Assembly: GCA_028287865.1 (NCBI GenBank)
Contig: JAQBOU010000238.1
Coordinates: forward strand, 1-42,664
Direction: 5' to 3'
Origin: Mucilaginibacter sp.
GTDB taxonomy: Bacteria > Bacteroidota > Bacteroidia > Sphingobacteriales > Sphingobacteriaceae
DNA: 42,664 bases
Numbering within the stretch: position 1 is the first letter of the stretch; each line of letters begins with the position of its first letter. This document shows, piece by piece, positions 23,126 through 33,068 of the stretch. Below the pieces are notes generated by a model. It had not been told where the DNA came from. It saw only the letters and a program-made list of their open reading frames with translations, and ran no database searches. A program made the translations under genes and the position numbers.

Positions 23126-25315
23126 ATGAATAACAAATTTTTACATGTTGTATTTGCTCTATCGGCAGCCGTATTGCTCTCGGTAACGGCAAATGCACAG
23201 ATAAAAAAGAAGGAGTTTAATATCGATCCCTTTTTGAATGCGAGTGAGGTAAGCTGGGACACGCCCGGGCCAACATCCATGCAATCCATGCCAACCGGCA
23301 ATGGCGATATCGGCCTCAATGTATGGGTTGAACCCAGCGGTGACCTTTGTTTTTTTATAGGGAAGACCGATGCCTGGGGAGCAGCCCCGGACACAGAAAA
23401 GAACAATTGGATAAAAGTTGGCGGCGTGTTAATGAAAATGGGAAAGGTGCGGATATCTGTAAGTCCAAATCCGCTGGCCCGTCAAAGTACCTTCCGGCAA
23501 GTACTAAAATTGCATAACAGCGAGATATTGGTTAAAGAAGGCACCGGTATCGATGCTGTTATGTTTAGAGTTTGGGTGGATGCGAATCACCCGGTTATCA
23601 GGGTCGAATCAAAAAGTGTAAAGCCGGTTTCTGTAAAAGTTACATTGGATAGCTGGCGGGTAGGGAGGGGTGATACCATCTTATCGAAACAAGCCAATAA
23701 AATTACCTGGTACCATCAAAATCCGGATTATGCCGACCCGCACTTGCAAGGCATTATTTTTGGCGGAATTATTAAGGGGAAAGGGCTGGTAAGCAAAGAT
23801 GATACTACCCTGCATACAATTAAAGCTGTTAATGATCAGTTAATCTCGGTTTATCCGTTAACAACAAAGGACCTGACCCCCAACCAATGGCGGGCCGAAC
23901 TAAATGGCAAAATTACCCGGATAGACGCCTTGCCGCTTGAGCAGACACGGGTGGCCCATCAGCAATGGTGGAATGAATTTTGGCACCGGAGCTGGATATT
24001 TGTAAATGGTGACGATGCTGCCAGGACAACTACACAAGGATATATCTTGCAGCGCTATATTACTGCTTGCGCTGGCAGAGGAGCTTATCCTATTAAATTT
24101 AACGGCTCCATTTTCGTAGTGGACAATCCACAATATATGGCAAACAATAAAAATCCGGCAATAGCTATAGATGCAGACTACCGTGAATGGGGCGGACAAT
24201 ACTGGATGCAAAATACCCGTCCGATGTACTGGCCGCGCCTGGCGGCAGGTGATTTTGACGAAATGTTGCCTTTGTTTAAAATGTACCTGAATATACTGCC
24301 GGGTAATATAGAGCAGGTAAAGAAGTATTACCATCACGATGGCGGCTATTTTCAGGAAACCTCACCTTTTTGGGGCGGCTTGCCTTATATGGGGCCGGAG
24401 GTGAAGGAAAACTGGACGGGCCACTATTTTACCCCGATACTGGAGTTAAGCATGATGATGCTGGATTACTATCAGTATACCGGCGACAAAGAATTTGCCA
24501 GAAAAATGCTTTTGCCAATAGCATCAGCAGGTGTGGAATTTTTTGACCAGCATTTTGGCCGGGATGCACAGGGGAAATTGTTGCTGGATCCCGACAACTC
24601 CATTGAGATGTTCTGGAAAGCACACGACCCGGCGCCTGATATTGCCGGTTTACATGCAGTTGTGAGCCGGTTAATAGCCCTGCCGCCTGATTTAACCGAC
24701 GAAAAATCGAGAGAAAACTGGAAAAGGTTTTACAGCGAACTGCCCGATCTGCCGGTTGGCGATAAAGATGGCAAACAGGTGTTGTTGCCGTATACCGGTC
24801 CGCAAATTGTTGAGGGGCACAACCTGGAAAATCCGGAATTGTACGCAGTTTACCCATTCAGGCTATACGGACTGGGAAAGCCCGGCTTGCAATTAGCGAT
24901 CAATACCTTTGATGCCCGCCAATTTAAAGACAAGGGTTGCTGGGTGCAGGACCCTATACAGGCAGCTATGCTTGGTTTGACAGATGTTGCCCGGACTTAT
25001 GTAACTTTCAATTTCGCCCGTCAGGAACCTACTCTTAAATTTCCGGCTTTTTGGGCAAATGGACATGATTATGCGCCTGATGAAGACAATGGAGGGAATG
25101 GCGAAAATGGCTTGCAGGAAATGCTGATGCAGATAGATGATAAAAAAATTATGCTGCTGCCGGCCTGGCCCAAAGAGTGGGGCAATACTGAGTTTAAACT
25201 GAACGCGCCTTATAACACCACGGTTGAGGGTAGAATAGTGGATGGCAAGCTTATGGATTTAGTAGTTACTCCTGCCTCACGCAAGGCCGACGTGATCGAT
25301 ATGTCAAAACAATAA
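23126..25315 (+). CDS. DUF5703 / GH95-like secreted glycosidase
   Basis: A 729-residue exported protein. Signal peptide about 1-24 (VTANAQ). The N-terminal part (NASEVSWDTPGPTSMQSMPTG, GDLCFFIGKTDAWG) is the signature I associate with DUF5703. The rest resembles an (alpha/alpha)6 toroid of the GH95/GH65-like type: IDADYREWGGQYWMQN, YHHDGGYFQETSPFWGG, EVKENWTGHYFTPILELSMMMLDYYQYTGD, and the late FWANGHDYAPDEDNGGNGENGLQEMLMQ. The reaction is not established; an inverting exo-glycosidase is plausible. The start is the ATG; a TTG three codons upstream was rejected. Last gene of the GH92 operon, followed by a clear terminator. Confidence 0.75.
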   Translation: MNNKFLHVVFALSAAVLLSVTANAQIKKKEFNIDPFLNASEVSWDTPGPTSMQSMPTGNGDIGLNVWVEPSGDLCFFIGKTDAWGAAPDTEKNNWIKVGGVLMKMGKVRISVSPNPLARQSTFRQVLKLHNSEILVKEGTGIDAVMFRVWVDANHPVIRVESKSVKPVSVKVTLDSWRVGRGDTILSKQANKITWYHQNPDYADPHLQGIIFGGIIKGKGLVSKDDTTLHTIKAVNDQLISVYPLTTKDLTPNQWRAELNGKITRIDALPLEQTRVAHQQWWNEFWHRSWIFVNGDDAARTTTQGYILQRYITACAGRGAYPIKFNGSIFVVDNPQYMANNKNPAIAIDADYREWGGQYWMQNTRPMYWPRLAAGDFDEMLPLFKMYLNILPGNIEQVKKYYHHDGGYFQETSPFWGGLPYMGPEVKENWTGHYFTPILELSMMMLDYYQYTGDKEFARKMLLPIASAGVEFFDQHFGRDAQGKLLLDPDNSIEMFWKAHDPAPDIAGLHAVVSRLIALPPDLTDEKSRENWKRFYSELPDLPVGDKDGKQVLLPYTGPQIVEGHNLENPELYAVYPFRLYGLGKPGLQLAINTFDARQFKDKGCWVQDPIQAAMLGLTDVARTYVTFNFARQEPTLKFPAFWANGHDYAPDEDNGGNGENGLQEMLMQIDDKKIMLLPAWPKEWGNTEFKLNAPYNTTVEGRIVDGKLMDLVVTPASRKADVIDMSKQ

Positions 25316-25337
25316 AAACCTAACAAGCTTATCTGGT

Positions 25338-25371
25338 AAAAAGGCATGGTAAATAGATATCATGCCTTTTT
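25338..25371 (+). terminator. Rho-independent terminator after the DUF5703 gene
   Basis: AAAAAGGCATG pairs with CATGCCTTTTT over 11 bp around a 12-nt loop, ending in a T run 20-odd bases after the stop codon. Confidence 0.88.
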
Positions 25372-25411
25372 TAATTATTAGGTGATGAGGCAACGCAAAA
25401 GGACGATGTAT

Positions 25412-25440
25412 TTAATCCACACTTAATCATTTTTTTAATC
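25412..25440 (+). promoter_or_regulatory. TTAATC triplet cluster, distal susC operator
   Basis: Exact TTAATC hexamers start at 25412, 25423 and 25435, spaced 11 and 12 bp. They lie about 340 bp before the SusC start codon, further than the other sites, so this may be an auxiliary site. Confidence 0.45.
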
Positions 25441-25667
25441 CTGGAAATTACTTGATAGTATTTTACCACCATTATTTGTTTGGGTGCCGGGAACGACCCC
25501 ATTTATTAACATTTCTTTGGGCAGATTAACAGTTGACAGGAGTATTAATCAGCGGAAAATAAATAAATACCATAGCAATTACCCTGTTTTTATGCGGCAA
25601 CGCCTCTGTTAACCAAATTATAGATATAACTAAGTGCTTTAACCAATAAAAAAACAATGTAGGCGTA

Positions 25668-25708
25668 TTAATCTTTTTAATTAATCATTTATTATGCTTT
25701 TTTTAATC
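25668..25708 (+). promoter_or_regulatory. TTAATC repeats, proximal susC operator
   Basis: Exact TTAATC hexamers start at 25668, 25681 and 25703. The last two are 22 bp apart, two helical turns; the first pair is 13 bp apart, so this is an imperfect version. The region GCTTTTTTTAATCG resembles the CTTTATTCG element of the GH43 and GH92 promoters. The SusC start codon is 62 bp downstream. Confidence 0.5.
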
Positions 25709-25770
25709 GATGGGCACTTATTTTACCTTCAGATTATCCTGATCTATAAACCAATTTTTAACCAACTTAA

Positions 25771-28700
25771 ATGAAAATGAAAAAAATTTTATTTATCTTT
25801 TTCTTCTTTATGTTCGCCGTAACTGTAAGCAGTTATGCGGCATATGCTAAAAGTGCTGTAACGAGCCCGCCGCCTGTTACAATTACCGGACAGGTAAAAG
25901 ATGCACAAGGCCAACCAATTCCCGGCGTATCGGTAACAGTAAAGGGCACCGGTAGTGGCACTCAGACAGATGTAAACGGAAAGTTCCAGTTACAGGCGCC
26001 GGATAATGCTACGCTGGTGTTTAGTTTCATCGGTTATACTGAACAGAGTGTGACATTAAACGGGCAAACCTCATTAAATATTACTTTACAGGAAAGCTCG
26101 ATAGCTTTACAGGAAGTAGTTGCTATTGGTTATGGCACACAAAAAAGAAGTGAGTCTACCGGTTCAAGCAGCAGCGTAAGTGCTAAAGAAATTGCTAAGC
26201 GGCCAATTACCCAATTATCCCAGGCTTTGCAGGGTACCATTTCAGGCGTGGCAGTTACCAGTGCTAACGGTCAGCCAGGCCAGGGCCCGCATGTTCAAAT
26301 AAGGGGTGCAAACTCTATTACAGGTAATACCGAACCATTATATGTTACTGATGGTAACATTGGTGCCGCTCCCGATGATCCGAATGATGTTGAAACAATT
26401 GAAGTTTTGAAGGATGCGGCTTCAACAGCAATTTACGGCTCCCGTGGTTCAAATGGTGTTGTATTAATTACTACTAAATCGGGCCATTCAGGGAAGGTGC
26501 ACATCGATTTCAATACCTGGGTTCAAAATGATCAGATGCCAAATACGCTTAACCTGATGGGTGCTTATGATTTTGCAAGATCAGTTAACAATCAGTTTGC
26601 TTCCCTCAACCAAACCCCGGCTTTTACGCAGGCACAACTTGATAATTATAAAAATAATGGAGGCGGGACCGACTGGCAAAAAGCCCTTTTCCGCAAAGCA
26701 TGGGTGCAGTATTATGACCTTGCAATCTCGGGAGGTTCAGATGCCGTGACCTATCGTGTATCTTTGGGTTACCTTGACCAACCGGGAACTATACTTAATA
26801 CTTATTATAAAAGAACAACTTTTAAATCGAACACCGATTTTAAGCTTAATAATAAGATGGACCTGAGAATTATTCTGTCAGCCTCACTTCCTGAAAATCA
26901 TAATAACAGCTATGGCGGAGGCTTAGGGGATCCGTTTAACCAGGCTACCGAATGGGATCCTACGTCTCCCGTAAAAGATGCTTCAGGAAATTATATAAAT
27001 CACTCAAAATATGCCTCAATTCAGTTTAACCCGGTTGAGCAAGCTATGAGCCAGGCGGACGATGGCACCGCTACCAACCTTAACGGAACGGCCACATTTA
27101 ATTATCATATCATAAATGATCTGACATTTACTTCAACTGACGTTTACTCTATAGGTCAAAATTACCTGCAAAGGCTTTATGGTCCCGGAACAAGCCAATA
27201 TGACTCCGGTGCAGGCTATATTAATAACGAAACCAACAAATCCCACAGTTATCTGAGCAGTAATTTCCTTACTTATCACCACAAATTTGGCGATCATTCA
27301 ATAACGGCTACCGGCTTATATGAAGTACAATCCGGCACAAGCACAGATTTTATAGCCACCGCCAAAGGTTTATCAACTTATTCACTTGGCTATTATAACC
27401 TGGGCCTTGGAGGTTCGCAGCAAACATCCTCTACCTATTCTGCAGATGCCCTGGTATCTTACTTAGCAAGGGTTCAGTATAACTACAAAGAGAAATATTT
27501 TGTGACAGCCAGTGTTCGTACAGATGGATCTTCACACCTGATCCAAAAATACAGCACATTCCCTTCTTTAGGAGTTAGCTGGAATGCATCTAACGAAGAC
27601 TTTTTAAAAGATTCCAAAATATTTTCGGATTTAAAAGTCCGTGCATCTTATGGCCAAACGGGCAATCAGAATGTAGGGGCCTATTCAACTATAGCTCAGA
27701 TAGGCACCGCTCCGGGCCAGGCTCCGGGCGCTCAGCCGGCTTACTATTATAATGGTGGTACACCAGGCGCTGCCGGAACTCCCAGCGTAGCTACCCCTTT
27801 AGGTAATGGTGTATCAACCGCACTTAAGTGGGAAACTAAAACAGCCTATGATGTAGGTATTGATATGGCTTTCCTTAAAGGGCGTTTAACTTTTACTGCT
27901 GATGCCTACAAAGACAATGTCAATAATTTATTGTATTCCTACCCGGCCACTTATTATGATGGCGGCGGCACTTATCAACGTAATATTGGCAGCCTTACCA
28001 ATAATGGGGTCGAATTTGCTCTTGGAGGCACGCCGGTGGTATCAGGTAATTTTAAATGGAACACCAATATTACCTTATCAATTAACCGGAATAAAGTTAC
28101 CAGCCTTGGCGGATTAGATAATCAGGTGGTACAAAGTGGTAATAACACAATTAACGCCATCCTGAAAGTTGGCCAGCCACTGGGTGAATTTTACGGATAT
28201 AAATTTTTAGGTACCTGGAAAACCAGCGAAGCTGCCCAGGCAGCATTATATGGCATGAAACCAGGCGATGCTAAGTACCTTGATGCAAATGGAGACCATA
28301 CTTATAACCCTGGTGATTACCAGTTGCTGGGTAATGCCAACCCACAGTTTACTTATGGGTTTATTAATGATATCGCATACAAAAACTTCACCTTAAGCTT
28401 TATGTTTCAGGGGCAACAGGGCAGCCAGGTGTTTTCTCAAACACTTGCCTACACATGGGGTGGGTTAGGCGACCAGAAAAATGCTACAACTATAGACGCT
28501 GTACCTGAAAATCTATGGACTCCTTCTCATCAAACAAACAACCCTGCGTGGAGCAGCTCAAGTGTGAATTATAACAATAGCAGCCGTTATGTATACAATT
28601 CAAGTTATGCTAAATTAAAGAATCTTTCACTTACTTACCGGGTGCCAACAGATATGTTAAAAAGGGTAAGTGTTAAGAGCCTTGATGTATATGTAAGTGG

Positions 28701-28842
28701 TCAAAACCTGTTTACAATTACACCTTATAAAGGATATGACCCTGAAATTAATAATGCAACCAATGCCATTACACAGGGTCAGGAGTTTGGCGTAATTCCA
28801 AATCCAAAAACCTTTACCGTAGGTATAAGACTGGGTTTATAA
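25771..28842 (+). CDS. SusC-like TonB-dependent outer-membrane transporter
   Basis: A 1023-residue oligosaccharide importer of the SusC/RagA family, acting in the outer membrane with the SusD-like lipoprotein encoded next. Signal peptide about 1-27; a carboxypeptidase-regulatory-like beta-sandwich about 35-115 (ITGQVKDAQGQPIPGVSVTVKGTGSGTQTD); a plug domain (EVVAIGYGTQKRSE; IEVLKDAASTAIYGSRGSNGVVLITTK); and a 22-strand barrel to the C-terminal strand TFTVGIRLGL. No STN domain is present, so signalling through an anti-sigma factor is not expected. This agrees with the lack of a sigma/anti-sigma pair. First gene of its transcript. Confidence 0.95.
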   Translation: MKMKKILFIFFFFMFAVTVSSYAAYAKSAVTSPPPVTITGQVKDAQGQPIPGVSVTVKGTGSGTQTDVNGKFQLQAPDNATLVFSFIGYTEQSVTLNGQTSLNITLQESSIALQEVVAIGYGTQKRSESTGSSSSVSAKEIAKRPITQLSQALQGTISGVAVTSANGQPGQGPHVQIRGANSITGNTEPLYVTDGNIGAAPDDPNDVETIEVLKDAASTAIYGSRGSNGVVLITTKSGHSGKVHIDFNTWVQNDQMPNTLNLMGAYDFARSVNNQFASLNQTPAFTQAQLDNYKNNGGGTDWQKALFRKAWVQYYDLAISGGSDAVTYRVSLGYLDQPGTILNTYYKRTTFKSNTDFKLNNKMDLRIILSASLPENHNNSYGGGLGDPFNQATEWDPTSPVKDASGNYINHSKYASIQFNPVEQAMSQADDGTATNLNGTATFNYHIINDLTFTSTDVYSIGQNYLQRLYGPGTSQYDSGAGYINNETNKSHSYLSSNFLTYHHKFGDHSITATGLYEVQSGTSTDFIATAKGLSTYSLGYYNLGLGGSQQTSSTYSADALVSYLARVQYNYKEKYFVTASVRTDGSSHLIQKYSTFPSLGVSWNASNEDFLKDSKIFSDLKVRASYGQTGNQNVGAYSTIAQIGTAPGQAPGAQPAYYYNGGTPGAAGTPSVATPLGNGVSTALKWETKTAYDVGIDMAFLKGRLTFTADAYKDNVNNLLYSYPATYYDGGGTYQRNIGSLTNNGVEFALGGTPVVSGNFKWNTNITLSINRNKVTSLGGLDNQVVQSGNNTINAILKVGQPLGEFYGYKFLGTWKTSEAAQAALYGMKPGDAKYLDANGDHTYNPGDYQLLGNANPQFTYGFINDIAYKNFTLSFMFQGQQGSQVFSQTLAYTWGGLGDQKNATTIDAVPENLWTPSHQTNNPAWSSSSVNYNNSSRYVYNSSYAKLKNLSLTYRVPTDMLKRVSVKSLDVYVSGQNLFTITPYKGYDPEINNATNAITQGQEFGVIPNPKTFTVGIRLGL

Positions 28843-28877
28843 TAAATTGATATAGATAACTATTAAAAATATTAAAG

Positions 28878-30401
28878 ATGAAAATTAATTATTCACCGCT
28901 ATTTGCATTATTTGCTTTAATTGTGGTTTCAGGGTGTGCTAAACTTTCTGAGGATCCAAAGGCTACCTTAACGCCGGGCACCTATTTTAAAACACAGAGT
29001 GACCTGGATGCTTCTGTCAACGCAATGTATATACAACTTGCCAGGGACGGTTCATGGGGATTTACCAGTAAGGAAACTTCTTATTTTGGTGCTGATGACC
29101 TGACAACGGATCCTGGTTTAAATAAAGCAGATCAGCGCGATTTTGACAGATTATCCGGCAATAGTGCAAATCAAAGTATGCTTAATCAATGGCAGGGCCC
29201 ATGGGCAGCAGTTTACCAGGCAAATAACGTTATTGCAAACTATGCTAAAGTTAGCTCAACAGATGCCTTAAAAAATGAGGCAGCCGGTCAGTGTTATTTT
29301 GTAAGAGGGATATGTTATTATTATATGGTTAGAACATTTGGTGCATTGCCTCTTGTATTAACGCCTATAAGTTTGGATGCAAGGCCGCCAAGAGCCGATG
29401 TAGCCTCAGTTTATGCCTCGATAATAAGTGATTTAAAAACAGCAAAGAGCCTTTTAAGCAATACCCCTTCTTCGGGCAGGCCAACTTCCTATTCAGCCAG
29501 CGCCGCTTTAGCTGATGTATATTTAACAATGGCTGGCTGGCCACTTAATCAGCCAAGTAATTATGCCCTGGCTGCTACTGAAGCCAATTCAGTTATTCAA
29601 GCGGGTGTGTATAATTTAAGTACACCTTACGATAAAGTATTTACCACTAATAATACACCTGAATCTATTTTTGAACTTGAATATAGTGTTGTTGGCAACC
29701 TGCCTAACCGCAGTTTTGGCTCTACCAATGTTCCTTTAGACGAGGTTGCTCTTGATGGGTCAAGTGGTTGGGACGATGTTTATCCGGAAATTAACTTTTT
29801 TAAAAATGCACCGGTATGTACACGAACAGATCTAACCTTTTATACCACGCTTAAGCTGATACAGCCTGATAAAAGTTTTGCGCTAACACCGTGGAATTCG
29901 CCGGTAACGCACGCTCAACACCCGTATTACAAAAAATTCCGGGCCGGGCTCAATGGAGACGGGGTAAACGAAAATGCTACCCAGATCCTTTCCATTCAGC
30001 CCAGCACTAATAAATCAACAAATATCATTCGTTATCCGCAGGTTTTACTGGATTATGCAGAAGCTTCGGATATGGCAGGCGGCGGACCAACCTCAGCAGG
30101 TTATACAGCTATCAATATGGTACGGGCGCGGGCCGGCGAAGCGCCGCTAACTCCCGGACTTTCTCAACTGGCCTTTCGCGATTCTGTTGTGTACGAAAGA
30201 GCTTATGAGTTTGCGGGCGAATTTGGTATGCGCTGGTTTGATATTGTTCGTTTGCAAATGCTTCCGACTATTATTGCGGCAAGGGATCCTAAAGAAAATC
30301 CAATTCCGTCAAGTGTAAATATTTCCGACAAATACCTGGCGCCTATTCCGTTTAGCGAAATGACACTCAATCCTCAATGGAAGCAGAACCCAAGTTATTA
30401 A
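28878..30401 (+). CDS. SusD-like glycan-binding lipoprotein
   Basis: A 507-residue surface lipoprotein that forms a lid over the SusC channel and captures glycan. Lipobox VVSGC gives lipidated Cys20. The N-terminal SusD region contains DPKATLTPGTYFKTQSDLDASVNAMY and the TPR-like helices GPWAAVYQANNVIANY and QCYFVRGICYYYMVRTFGALPLV. The C-terminal RagB/SusD region contains LLDYAEASDMAGGG, AINMVRARAG and RAYEFAGEFGMRWFDIVRLQ. The gene starts 35 bp after susC. The ligand is not predictable from sequence. Confidence 0.95.
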   Translation: MKINYSPLFALFALIVVSGCAKLSEDPKATLTPGTYFKTQSDLDASVNAMYIQLARDGSWGFTSKETSYFGADDLTTDPGLNKADQRDFDRLSGNSANQSMLNQWQGPWAAVYQANNVIANYAKVSSTDALKNEAAGQCYFVRGICYYYMVRTFGALPLVLTPISLDARPPRADVASVYASIISDLKTAKSLLSNTPSSGRPTSYSASAALADVYLTMAGWPLNQPSNYALAATEANSVIQAGVYNLSTPYDKVFTTNNTPESIFELEYSVVGNLPNRSFGSTNVPLDEVALDGSSGWDDVYPEINFFKNAPVCTRTDLTFYTTLKLIQPDKSFALTPWNSPVTHAQHPYYKKFRAGLNGDGVNENATQILSIQPSTNKSTNIIRYPQVLLDYAEASDMAGGGPTSAGYTAINMVRARAGEAPLTPGLSQLAFRDSVVYERAYEFAGEFGMRWFDIVRLQMLPTIIAARDPKENPIPSSVNISDKYLAPIPFSEMTLNPQWKQNPSY

Positions 30402-30419
30402 TTTTAAAAGGGATGTGCC

Positions 30420-30427
30420 TATATTTG
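30420..30427 (+). promoter_or_regulatory. Possible -7 box before the sxt-like module
   Basis: TATATTTG matches TAnnTTTG exactly and ends 20 bp before the SGNH/TPR start. No TTG lies at the expected -33 distance. It could give the module independent transcription in addition to read-through from susD, from which no terminator separates it. Confidence 0.35.
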
Positions 30428-30447
30428 AACAAATGAAGGATTAATTC

Positions 30448-32505
30448 ATGTCAAAAAAAACAGTAACATCCTTATCAAAAAGGCCATCTAAAAAAAGAAT
30501 TATTTTATTTAAAGGGATCAGTATAATACTGGTCCCTTTGCTTATTATATTTTTAATTGAATTAGGGCTGAGAATGCTCAATTATGGGGATAATTTAAAC
30601 CTGTTTATTGAATACACAGGAAACAAAGAATACCTTGTATTTAATCCTGATGCATCTAAAAAGTTTTTTACAGAACAGCAGGCTGCAACAAGAGGCAACA
30701 GAGAAATATTTAAAAAGAAAAAAGATAACAATACACTAAGAATATTTGTACTTGGAGAATCAACCACCATTGGTTACCCTTATTTTCATAATGGTTCCTT
30801 TCACAGATGGCTGCAATACCGTTTAACACATACCTATCCCGATAAAAATTTTGAAATAGTTAACCTGTCCTTAACTGCAGTAAATTCATATACCGTATTA
30901 AGTTTTGCTAAAGAGGTTGTAAATTATGAACCAGATGCCGTATTGATTTATACAGGTCATAATGAGTTTTACGGAGCTATGGGAGCTGCATCGACTCAAA
31001 ATCTTGGCAGTAATCCTCACATTATAAATTTCATACTAGGCCTGCGCGATTTGAGGCTGGCACAATTGATCATTAATATTTATGAAGGCTTGCGAAAAAG
31101 TTTCGGAACAACAGACGTGAAGCCCGGCACAGGCCGGATGCAGTTAATGGTTGCCCAACAGGAAATCCCTTACCAATCTGCCCTTTATAAAAAAGGCGTT
31201 ATTCAGTTCAATAATAACATGGACGAAATAATGAAATTGTTCAGCGAACGGCATATTCCTCTTTTTGTGAGCAACTTAGTAAGTAATGAAAAAGATTTAA
31301 AGCCTTTTATAAGCTTTAAGCCCGACAGTTTAAAAATGCCGGGATTTAGCACTAATTTAAATCTCGGATTAAAATCTTATGCAAACAGGGATTTGGTTTC
31401 CGCGGCCGCCTATTTCAAAAACGCCGATAAACTATATAGCTCCAGTGCCCTTTGCAATTATCGCCTCGGGCAATTAGCCTTCGGGCAGGGTGATTTTGCA
31501 CAGGCCCAAAAATATTTTTCAAAAGCTAAAGATCTTGATGGATTAAGGTTTAGGGCGCCTGAACAGTTTAATGAGATATTGATTACATTATCTCATAAAT
31601 ATCCGGATACACACCTGGTGGATACAAAGGCCGTCTTCAAAAACATTGCCGATCATCATATCATTGGCGATGAACTAACGGTAGACCATGTTCATCCCAA
31701 TTTAGAGGGCTATGCAATAATGTCGGATGTATTTTATGAGGCCATAAAAAAATACCATGTTGTTCCCGCAACTACCGGAAACGATATTACATTTAAGCAG
31801 CTGTTACAAAAGATGCCGCAAAATATGGTTGATTCATTAGCCGGTATTTACCGGGTGCTTAATCTAAAGAAAAAGTGGCCATATAATGATCGGCATGCCG
31901 GAGATTCTATAAAAATTCAATCCAAAGAAGAAACGCTTGCTTATCAGCTGGCTTTTAAAAACGAAAGCTGGGATAACATAATGAACGAATTATATGGATT
32001 CTATTTAAATGGGCATCAACTGTTAAAGGCAAGAAATGTGCTTGAAAATTTATCGCTGGAATATCCTTTGGATCCCGATCTTTATGAACGCATTGCTATG
32101 TTAAGCGGTGAACTCAGGGATGATGAAAACACGGTGTTTTATTTTAAAAAATCATTTAACCTGGCACCTTCATTTAACAAGGCGCGTTACTTGTTTGTGA
32201 ATTATTTAAAAATGGATAAACCAGCTGATGCTATTACTTATATCGATTATGCAATCAGCAATAATTCTTCCGGCTTTAACCTATCTCCGGTTAAAAGCAG
32301 CACGGAGCAAATTATACAATTGCAAAAGCAATACCTCAGAGATACAACAAATGTTCCAGTTTTATTGCAAATAGCAAATTCATGGTCAGCGATGGGAAAT
32401 AAAGATGGTGCCGTAAAATACGCGCAAAAGGTATTAAAGGCCGATCCTGAAAATACGTTTGCGCTGGCACTTCTTGCACAAAATAAAAACAGACCAAATA
32501 AATGA
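30448..32505 (+). CDS. Membrane-anchored SGNH/GDSL hydrolase with TPR tail
   Basis: A 685-residue protein with a basic N-terminus, one membrane helix about 22-42, an SGNH hydrolase domain and TPR-like repeats. The catalytic blocks are present: S105 in LGESTTIGY, N172 in GHNEFYG, and D413/H416 in VDHVHPNLEGY. A TPR-like insertion lies around 300-360 (LCNYRLGQLAFGQGDFAQAQKYFSKA), and further TPRs follow from about 520 to the end. The topology suggests a periplasmic catalytic part. In saxitoxin clusters a GDSL lipase gene (sxtL) lies beside the carbamoyltransferase, and the same neighbours occur here. A role in adding or removing the carbamoyl or another ester group is inference. The stop codon overlaps the next start (ATGA). 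Confidence 0.8.
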   Translation: MSKKTVTSLSKRPSKKRIILFKGISIILVPLLIIFLIELGLRMLNYGDNLNLFIEYTGNKEYLVFNPDASKKFFTEQQAATRGNREIFKKKKDNNTLRIFVLGESTTIGYPYFHNGSFHRWLQYRLTHTYPDKNFEIVNLSLTAVNSYTVLSFAKEVVNYEPDAVLIYTGHNEFYGAMGAASTQNLGSNPHIINFILGLRDLRLAQLIINIYEGLRKSFGTTDVKPGTGRMQLMVAQQEIPYQSALYKKGVIQFNNNMDEIMKLFSERHIPLFVSNLVSNEKDLKPFISFKPDSLKMPGFSTNLNLGLKSYANRDLVSAAAYFKNADKLYSSSALCNYRLGQLAFGQGDFAQAQKYFSKAKDLDGLRFRAPEQFNEILITLSHKYPDTHLVDTKAVFKNIADHHIIGDELTVDHVHPNLEGYAIMSDVFYEAIKKYHVVPATTGNDITFKQLLQKMPQNMVDSLAGIYRVLNLKKKWPYNDRHAGDSIKIQSKEETLAYQLAFKNESWDNIMNELYGFYLNGHQLLKARNVLENLSLEYPLDPDLYERIAMLSGELRDDENTVFYFKKSFNLAPSFNKARYLFVNYLKMDKPADAITYIDYAISNNSSGFNLSPVKSSTEQIIQLQKQYLRDTTNVPVLLQIANSWSAMGNKDGAVKYAQKVLKADPENTFALALLAQNKNRPNK

Positions 32506-32900
32506 CAACAACTAAAAAGTTTTTGGCAAAGATCACAAAAAAGCAATGCATGGAGTTTGGCCAGGTTGCAACCTTAGTCATTTTATTTTTGGCGTTGCGT
32601 TATAAAAACGACCATTTGGTTGCCGCCGCATTTGTGCTGTTACTTGTTACTATTGTTTTACCTATAATTTTTTACCCTTTTGCTGTTGTGTGGTTTGGAC
32701 TGTCTGAATTATTAAGTGTTGTGAGCCCGGCAGTTATATTAACAATAATATTTTTTTTGATTGTAACCCCTGTAGGTTTAATCAGAAGGCTTTTAGGAAA
32801 GGATAGTATGGGGCTAAAGCAATTCAAAAAAAGCAAGCAATCTGTAATGATTGACAGGGACCATTTATATACAGAATCTGATCTTTTACACACGTTTTAA
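32502..32900 (+). CDS. SxtJ-like membrane protein
   Basis: A 132-residue integral membrane protein of the SxtJ family, named after the saxitoxin biosynthesis gene and of unknown biochemical role. Hydrophobic segments lie at about 20-38, 41-65 and 72-95. The family-typical end of the last segment reads IVTPVGLIRRLLGKDSM, and the C-terminal soluble tail is basic and charged. It begins in a four-base ATGA overlap with the SGNH/TPR gene, so the two are translationally coupled. Genes of this family regularly neighbour NodU/CmcH-type carbamoyltransferases, as here. Confidence 0.82.
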   Translation: MTTTKKFLAKITKKQCMEFGQVATLVILFLALRYKNDHLVAAAFVLLLVTIVLPIIFYPFAVVWFGLSELLSVVSPAVILTIIFFLIVTPVGLIRRLLGKDSMGLKQFKKSKQSVMIDRDHLYTESDLLHTF

Positions 32901-32912
32901 GCACTTAAGCGC

Positions 32913-33062
32913 ATGGAATTTTTTAAAGAGCTATTTCTTTTTTTTAAGACACGGAAAAAATTCTGGTTAACACCGCTTGTTATAATTTTATTGTTGTTTT
33001 CTATATTGATCATATTAGCAAGTGTGCCAGCTTTAGCGCCCTTTATTTACTCTTTATTTTAA
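32913..33062 (+). CDS. DUF5989 / SxtK-like membrane peptide
   Basis: A 49-residue protein, too short for most gene finders: an amphipathic, basic N-terminus (MEFFKELFLFFKTRKKFW), one membrane helix (about 20-42) and the ending ALAPFIYSLF. This is the pattern of DUF5989 proteins, which correspond to SxtK of saxitoxin clusters. It lies 12 bp after the SxtJ-like gene and ends six bases before the carbamoyltransferase start, so all are in one operon. The function is unknown; a membrane partner of the carbamoyltransferase is a reasonable guess. Confidence 0.85.
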   Translation: MEFFKELFLFFKTRKKFWLTPLVIILLLFSILIILASVPALAPFIYSLF

Positions 33063-33068
33063 CAACCG

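Larger units (their letters stand above)
25316..25770. other. Intergenic region upstream of susC-like gene
   Basis: 455 bp containing the terminator of the preceding operon and two clusters of TTAATC hexamers. No coding potential is seen. It probably carries the whole control region of the SusC/SusD transcript. Confidence 0.6.

Noticed and set aside
24429..24857. 142-codon frame opposite the DUF5703 gene
   Set aside because: Antisense shadow with low-quality composition.
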